Source: Larkinella insperata
GTDB lineage: Bacteria > Bacteroidota > Bacteroidia > Cytophagales > Spirosomataceae
NCBI RefSeq assembly: GCF_026248825.1
Contig: NZ_CP110973.1
Span: forward strand, 1,981,001-2,045,000
Length of the DNA: 64,000 nucleotides
Reading direction: 5' to 3'
The notes beneath the pieces are model-generated. The model was not told the DNA's origin and did not search any database. It was given only the letters and a program-made list of their open reading frames with translations. Positions 59,343 to 64,000 of the stretch are shown one piece after another; position 1 is the stretch's first letter, and the number at the start of each line of letters is the position of its first letter. The translations under genes and the position numbers were made by a program.

Positions 59343-60950
59343 ATGAAACAAGCCTTATTTCTGTTCGCCATCATCGCCGTTTTTTTGAATTCATGCTCTC
59401 AATACGCTGCTCCAATCGGAGGAAAAAAGGACACATTGGCGCCCGTTCTGGTGAAGAGCACACCGATCAACAAACAGAAAAACTTCAATGAAAAGACCAT
59501 TGAGCTTTTCTTCAACGAATACATTCGGGTCGAAAATCCGAATCAGAAAATCCTGATCACCCCTGAACCCGAAGCGCCGTTCAAACCGCGGATTAAGCCA
59601 AACAGCTTCCGGTTGATTTTCGATAAACCCTTTAAAGAAAATACAACTTACACCTTCAACTTTACGGATGCCGTGAAGGATGCAACGGAAAACAACCCGG
59701 CACTAAATTTGAAATTGGTGTTTAGCACGGGCAACTCCATTGATTCGTTGAGGGTAGGAGGGAGGGTCACCGACCTTCAAACCGGCCAGCCCGTCCTGAA
59801 TACATTGGTCGGTTTGTACATCCCCAACGACACCCTGACGCCAACTAAAACAAAGCCGTATTATTTTACCCGCACCGATACATCCGGAGTTTTTTTGCTG
59901 GAAAACGTACGGGACGGACGATACAGAGTTTTCGCTTTCGATGACAAGAACCTCAACCTTATTTTGAATCCGGGTCCGGAAAAAGCCGCTTTTCTGCAAG
60001 GTGAGCTGGACTTGAAAGCCAACAATGATACGCTGAATTTCCAGCTGTTTTCTTTTTATAACACTCCCCCGCGGTCCGTCCGAACCCAGCAGCTCGTCAA
60101 CACCTACACGTATGTTTTTGATCGGGGAATCGAGAGTTATACTGTTCGCTTCACCAATCCGGAAGACAGCATTCCTTCGTTTTTTCGGACTCCTACTGAG
60201 CTTACTTTCTTTAATGAGAAAGCAACCAACGACACCCTCCGGCTTCAGATCACGGTAACGGATTCCCTCAAAAACAAAGCAGAGTTAACCCAAAAATTTA
60301 AGTTCCGGACGCCATCCCGGCGTGAAACAAGAGAACCGCTTACGCTTACGGCTTTGCCTGCGGATAACGGCGATGTGGATCGTCAGGTAAAAACGGAGTT
60401 TCGATTTTCGAAACCAATCAAAACGATCACGACGGACTCGCTGCAATTATTCAGTGACAGCACAAATCGCATACCGCTGAGTGAGCAGGATTACCGCTGG
60501 GAAAATAATCGAACCCATTTTATTCTGAACAAGACAACCACCGCCGGGCGAAGTGTGGCGCTTCGGTTGGGGAGAGGAGCTTTCATTAGCGTTCTCAATG
60601 ATTCAACGGCAGCGACGGAACTCAACTATTACATCCGCGATCCGGAGAAGTACGGGGTCCTGATCGGAAAAGTAAACACAACCGCCAAGCAATTTATTGT
60701 TGAGTTACTTGATGAGGAGTTCAAACCAATTGATAAACAAATAAACAACCCGAACTACCGTTTCGTTAATATCAAACCGGGCCGTTACCGACTTCGGGTT
60801 ATTATTGACGAGAACGGAAACGGGCGGTGGGACAGTGGTAATCCCCTGGAAAACCGTATGCCCGAACCCATCTACTTCTTCACTAGGAACAAAGGAATCA
60901 TTCTAATAAAAGCCAACTTCGATATCAACGAAGACATTGATGCATTCTGA
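59343..60950 (+). CDS. Ig-like-domain lipoprotein of unknown function
   Basis: This 535-residue lipoprotein has a lipobox ending at C18 (AVFLNSC). A bacterial Ig-like (Big_5) domain covers about 30-130 (TIELFFNEYIRVENPNQKIL and NTTYTFNFTDAVKDATENNP). A CarboxypepD/SpaA-like domain (about 140-210) and further beta-rich domains follow. The protein is probably surface- or periplasm-exposed on an outer membrane. Its start 10 bases after the preceding terminator makes a separate unit likely. Similar proteins occur in many Bacteroidota; none has a known function that I can cite. Confidence 0.75.
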   Translation: MKQALFLFAIIAVFLNSCSQYAAPIGGKKDTLAPVLVKSTPINKQKNFNEKTIELFFNEYIRVENPNQKILITPEPEAPFKPRIKPNSFRLIFDKPFKENTTYTFNFTDAVKDATENNPALNLKLVFSTGNSIDSLRVGGRVTDLQTGQPVLNTLVGLYIPNDTLTPTKTKPYYFTRTDTSGVFLLENVRDGRYRVFAFDDKNLNLILNPGPEKAAFLQGELDLKANNDTLNFQLFSFYNTPPRSVRTQQLVNTYTYVFDRGIESYTVRFTNPEDSIPSFFRTPTELTFFNEKATNDTLRLQITVTDSLKNKAELTQKFKFRTPSRRETREPLTLTALPADNGDVDRQVKTEFRFSKPIKTITTDSLQLFSDSTNRIPLSEQDYRWENNRTHFILNKTTTAGRSVALRLGRGAFISVLNDSTAATELNYYIRDPEKYGVLIGKVNTTAKQFIVELLDEEFKPIDKQINNPNYRFVNIKPGRYRLRVIIDENGNGRWDSGNPLENRMPEPIYFFTRNKGIILIKANFDINEDIDAF

Positions 60951-61403
60951 AAAGGTCAATGTAAAATTAAAAAAACACAAATAAACGGTGGAAAAGTCAG
61001 TGGACAACTGCGAGCCCAATGTGGAAAAAATGTGAAGAGGTAGAAAAGGGGCTGTGGAAAATCCAGTTTCCTATGTTGATAAGTTTCCCCGGGAGTGTGG
61101 ATAGGGGATAACTTCTCGCTTCTCCACAAATTATTCCTCAACTAATCAACACGTGGAAATGTTTACACTGTATCTTGTGGAAATGTGCTTAAGTACCGTT
61201 ACGCTAGTAACCCCTAAATGTGGATAAGTAGAATTCGGATTGAAAGTCAATCATTTACGTGTGGATAATTTTATAAGTGGTGTGGATAACTCAAAATTCT
61301 TATCCACAAATAAATCAGACCGATGTGTATAAATAACTTGTCCACATATCCACAGGGAACAACCTTTAAAATCCTTTTATTAAACATTTAATAAAAAAAG
61401 AAA
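60951..61403. other. Candidate replication origin: DnaA-box cluster
   Basis: This 453-base gap has no coding frame of interest but carries four exact DnaA boxes: TGTGGATAA at 61219-61227, 61260-61268 and 61281-61289, and TTATCCACA at 61300-61308. One-mismatch boxes lie near 61020, 61053, 61096, 61120, 61324, 61338 and 61346. To the right is an A/T-rich tract (61363-61403) that could be an unwinding element. The arrangement resembles oriC. mnmG and a parS-like site lie about 4.5 kb to the left, as near many bacterial origins. Against this, the surrounding plus-strand genes do not diverge from the gap. No dnaA gene is in the window. Confidence 0.65.
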
Positions 61404-63206
61404 ATGAAGAAGGTAGTGGGTCTATGGTTCATGCTGTGCTTTGTTGGCTTACTGAATGGATTTGCTCAGGAAGGGCAGGACCTGGCCGATGAGTATTTCA
61501 AAAAGGGGGAAACCGAAAAAGCGTATACGATATACCAGAAGTTAATAAAGCCGGGCGCGAACAAACAGGTGATGAACCGCTATGTGGAAAGCGCCGTCAA
61601 ACTGGATAAGATCAGTGAAGCCGAAAAGGTTATTCGGCGATTAGTGAAGTTGGATGATAAGAATCCGTACGTTTTCCTGCAGGCCGGTATTCTGGAGGAA
61701 AGCCGGAAGGACTCGGCTAAAGCAGAAGTTTACTTTAACAAAGCTATGGCCGTTGCTAGCGGTAATGTTAACGGGTTGGCCGAATTAGCGCAGGACTTTT
61801 CGGAGCGAAATAAGCAGGCATGGTCGGTTAAAATTTTGAAGAAGGCGCGCGAACAGAGTAAAGATCCGGTGGCCTACGCCGGCGAACTGGCCCGCTTGTA
61901 CGGAGCCCTCGGTCAGAAGGAAAACATGGTCGATGAGTTGTTGCAGTGGGGATTGATACCGGGAAACCGGGATAATGTGCAGGCCATCCTGCAGGACAAC
62001 TTGAAGGAGAATGATCAGAAGATGCTGGAAACCGTTCTCTACAAGAAAGTGCAGGAAAACCCGAACGAAATGTTCTACACGGAAATGCTCGTTTGGTATC
62101 TGACCCAGAAGAAAGAGTTTTACAAAGCTTTCATTCAGGAACGCGCCCTCGACAAGCGCCTAAAATTGACCGGTGTGCGCGTTTATGATCTGGGTGCGGT
62201 TGCACTCCAGAATAAGGATTATAAGAACGCAGCGGCCATGTTTGAGTACGTAGCGAAGGAATATCCCCAGGGGCAGCTCTATCCGTTTGCCCGACGCCTG
62301 GTAATTAAGGCCCGGGAAGAGCAGGTTAAGAACACATATCCCGTCGATAACCTCGAAATCCGGAAGCTCATCGCCGACTACCAGAAGATGTTTCAGGAAT
62401 TGGGCAAAAACAACCGGACACTCGAAGCCCTGCGGAGCACAGCCAACCTCTACGCCTTTTACCTGGACGAGAAAGATACGGCCATAACCATTCTTCAATT
62501 GGCTACGGAAATTGGTAAAAACGAAAAAGCCTTCATTGACCGCTGTAAGCTGGATATGGGGGATATCTATCTGCTCAAAGGAGAGCCGTGGGAAGCTACG
62601 TTGCTGTATTCACAGGTCGAAAAGTCTCAGAAAGAAGATTTGCTGGGTTATGAAGCAAAGCTCCGGAACGCCCGGCTGCATTACTACAAGGGCGATTTTG
62701 AATTGTCGAAAGAAGTACTGGACATTTTGAAACAAGCCACCAGTCGTGAAATTGCCAACGACGCCGGAGCGCTCAGTCTACTCATCATGGACAACACGGG
62801 GATGGACAGTTCCGAAACAGCGATGAAGGAGTTTGCTTCCATTGAACTCATGCTCTTCCAGAACAAGGTCGATTCGGCGGCACTGGCGCTTAACGAATTG
62901 TACACGAAGTACAAAGATCATAGCCTGGCTGATAACATTCTGTGGCTACGGGCCAATACGTTGTTGAAACAAAACAAAACGGACGAAGCGCTCCAGGATC
63001 TGGAAAAAATATCGGCCAATTACGGGGAAGACGTGTTGGGCGATGATGCTTTATTCCTGACGGCAAAGACGTACGAGGAAAACAAGAAAGACAAAACCAA
63101 AGCTATGGAACTCTATAACCAGCTTTTGCAGAAGTATCCGGGCAGTATCTTCGGGGCCGAAGCCCGAAAACGATTCCGATCTTTACGGGGAGATGTTATC
63201 AACTAA
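61404..63206 (+). CDS. Exported TPR-repeat protein
   Basis: This 600-residue protein has a signal peptide (MKKVVGLWFMLCFVGLLNGF, cleaved near AQE) and tetratricopeptide-type helical repeats over almost its full length. Typical segments are DEYFKKGETEKAYTIYQKLI, LAELAQDFSERNKQAWSVKI and AMELYNQLLQKYPGSIFGAE. TPR proteins act as scaffolds; in this phylum exported ones often belong to outer-membrane assembly or secretion machines. No partner is adjacent: the next gene, thrC, is convergent. The ATG at 61,404 lies directly after the DnaA-box cluster. Confidence 0.85.
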   Translation: MKKVVGLWFMLCFVGLLNGFAQEGQDLADEYFKKGETEKAYTIYQKLIKPGANKQVMNRYVESAVKLDKISEAEKVIRRLVKLDDKNPYVFLQAGILEESRKDSAKAEVYFNKAMAVASGNVNGLAELAQDFSERNKQAWSVKILKKAREQSKDPVAYAGELARLYGALGQKENMVDELLQWGLIPGNRDNVQAILQDNLKENDQKMLETVLYKKVQENPNEMFYTEMLVWYLTQKKEFYKAFIQERALDKRLKLTGVRVYDLGAVALQNKDYKNAAAMFEYVAKEYPQGQLYPFARRLVIKAREEQVKNTYPVDNLEIRKLIADYQKMFQELGKNNRTLEALRSTANLYAFYLDEKDTAITILQLATEIGKNEKAFIDRCKLDMGDIYLLKGEPWEATLLYSQVEKSQKEDLLGYEAKLRNARLHYYKGDFELSKEVLDILKQATSREIANDAGALSLLIMDNTGMDSSETAMKEFASIELMLFQNKVDSAALALNELYTKYKDHSLADNILWLRANTLLKQNKTDEALQDLEKISANYGEDVLGDDALFLTAKTYEENKKDKTKAMELYNQLLQKYPGSIFGAEARKRFRSLRGDVIN

Positions 63207-63207
63207 T

Positions 63208-63240
63208 AAAAAAGACCCGCCGGACGGCGGGTCTTTTTTA
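63208..63240. terminator. Bidirectional terminator between TPR gene and thrC
   Basis: A/T-flanked GC-rich stem: AAAAAAGACCCGCC pairs with GGCGGGTCTTTTTT around the loop GGAC. It can end both convergent transcripts. Confidence 0.85.
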
Positions 63241-63242
63241 TT

Positions 63243-64000
63243 TCAGGCGGTTTGCAGAAGCATATCTTTAAATTCCGCAAAATCAGCCTTCATTTTTATA
63301 CTTTGCTTCGGACGGTTCATTAATTCTTCCAAAGACGCCGGGATATCCACAGGCGTGTGGATAACTGACTCCACCAGTTCTTTAAACTTAGCCGGATGAG
63401 CCGTTGCCAAGGATATTCCACAGACATCTTTGTGGATATGTTGATAACTCTTCAACCCAAGGTAACCAACCGCCGTGTGGGGACACGTGACGTAGTTAAA
63501 CTGTTGATAAACATCAGCCATAGCCTGTTTGGTCTGCTCATCATCAAAGTAATAGCCAGACAACATTTGTTTCAGTGTATCGAAGTCGTCGTTGAACAAA
63601 TGAGTCAACCGCACAAAGTTGCTGGGGCTGCCCACATCCATGGCGTTGGAAATCGTTTCCACCGACGGTTTAGGCGCGTAAGCACCGGTTTCGAGGTACC
63701 TTGGTACCACGTGGTTCAAGTTCGTTGAAGCAATAAATTGATGGATTGGTAACCCCATTTTGTAAGCCAGTGTCCCCGCACTCAGGTTACCAAAATTGCC
63801 GCTGGGTGTTGAAAAAACGACGGGTTTTCCAAAGTGCTTTACCTGACCATAGGCCCGAACGTAGTAAAAGCTCTGAGGAATCAGTCGGAAGATATTGATG
63901 GAGTTAGCCGATGCCAAACTGAACTGCTGATTCAATTCAACATCCGTAAAAGCCGTTTTGACGAGTGCCTGACAGTCATCGAAAGTCCCATCGACTTCAA
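63243..64000 (-). CDS. thrC: Threonine synthase (3' part)
   Basis: The C-terminal 250 or so residues of a PLP enzyme that converts O-phosphohomoserine to threonine; the gene continues past the right edge. The visible part starts within VDGTFDDCQALVKTAFTDVE and includes ASANSINIFRLIPQSFYYVR, STPSGNFGNLSAGTLAYKMG and GLPIHQFIASTNLNHVVPRY, all diagnostic for this family; the PLP lysine lies beyond the window. DnaA-box matches at 63343-63351, 63356-63364 and 63431-63439 lie inside its coding region. The stop is TGA at 63243-63245. Confidence 0.93.
   Translation of the reverse strand, partial: EVDGTFDDCQALVKTAFTDVELNQQFSLASANSINIFRLIPQSFYYVRAYGQVKHFGKPVVFSTPSGNFGNLSAGTLAYKMGLPIHQFIASTNLNHVVPRYLETGAYAPKPSVETISNAMDVGSPSNFVRLTHLFNDDFDTLKQMLSGYYFDDEQTKQAMADVYQQFNYVTCPHTAVGYLGLKSYQHIHKDVCGISLATAHPAKFKELVESVIHTPVDIPASLEELMNRPKQSIKMKADFAEFKDMLLQTA

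Noticed and set aside
1..64000. CRISPR arrays, insertion sequences, prophage genes, tRNA and rRNA genes
   Set aside because: I looked in the gaps for spaced direct repeats, transposase or integrase motifs and cloverleaf-like sequences and found none. A tRNAscan or Infernal run would be the decisive check for RNA genes.

Overview
The window looks like chromosomal DNA from a Bacteroidota bacterium, most likely order Cytophagales (Spirosoma/Larkinella-like). The support is a GldJ gliding/type IX secretion lipoprotein, TonB-dependent receptors with CarboxypepD_reg domains, a DUF4175 coiled-coil protein, a TPR-linked HisKA_2 histidine kinase, -7 elements of the Bacteroidota form TAnnTTTG, and start codons mostly without Shine-Dalgarno sequences. 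I infer this from gene content and have not matched it to a genome. I see no insertion sequence, prophage, CRISPR array, rRNA or tRNA.

Layout. 0-11 kb: start of a secreted protein (-), a small unknown gene, a TPR sensor kinase, a GH9 glycoside hydrolase with a very basic tail, a 66-residue unknown protein and a 1,819-residue alpha-2-macroglobulin with its thioester motif. 11-21 kb: a fatty-acid beta-oxidation block on the minus strand (marR, fadN-like, fadA-like, fadE-like) resembling Bacillus fadNAE. A PIN toxin-antitoxin pair sits between fadN and fadA, and a LysM protein on the opposite strand sits between fadA and fadE. The marR and fadE genes share a palindromic 13-mer that covers the -33 element of each promoter, which predicts a MarR-controlled regulon. 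21-32 kb: a BNR-repeat protein, secreted unknowns, a Gfo/Idh/MocA oxidoreductase paired with a sugar isomerase-like TIM barrel, an S41 protease, a gamma-glutamylcyclotransferase, a widely conserved protein of unknown role and a sodium:solute symporter. Four perfect DnaA boxes lie just upstream of the symporter. 32-44 kb: asd, a TonB-type receptor, an M28 peptidase, prfB with its programmed +1 frameshift, an alpha/beta hydrolase, a VTT membrane protein, a trans-sulfuration PLP enzyme, and a TonB receptor behind a TPP riboswitch (predicted thiamin uptake). 44-51 kb: an mhqO/mhqD-like pair with a muconolactone-isomerase-like gene, an orphan barstar, mfd and gldJ. 51-64 kb: comF, DUF4175, mnmG (gidA), a methyltransferase, an Ig-like lipoprotein, a TPR protein and the end of thrC.

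Replication signals. The 453-bp gap at 60,951-61,403 carries four perfect and several one-mismatch DnaA boxes next to an A/T-rich tract. A parS-like palindrome lies just upstream of mnmG, about 4.5 kb away. Together they make this gap a serious oriC candidate. Against it, all genes from 44 to 63 kb are on the plus strand, so those left of the gap would run head-on to a leftward fork. The second DnaA-box cluster at 29.1 kb needs its own explanation.

The window is dense, mostly ordinary chromosome. Its most notable content is regulatory: the shared fad operator, the two DnaA-box clusters, the riboswitch-controlled receptor and several long perfect inverted repeats at promoters or start codons.
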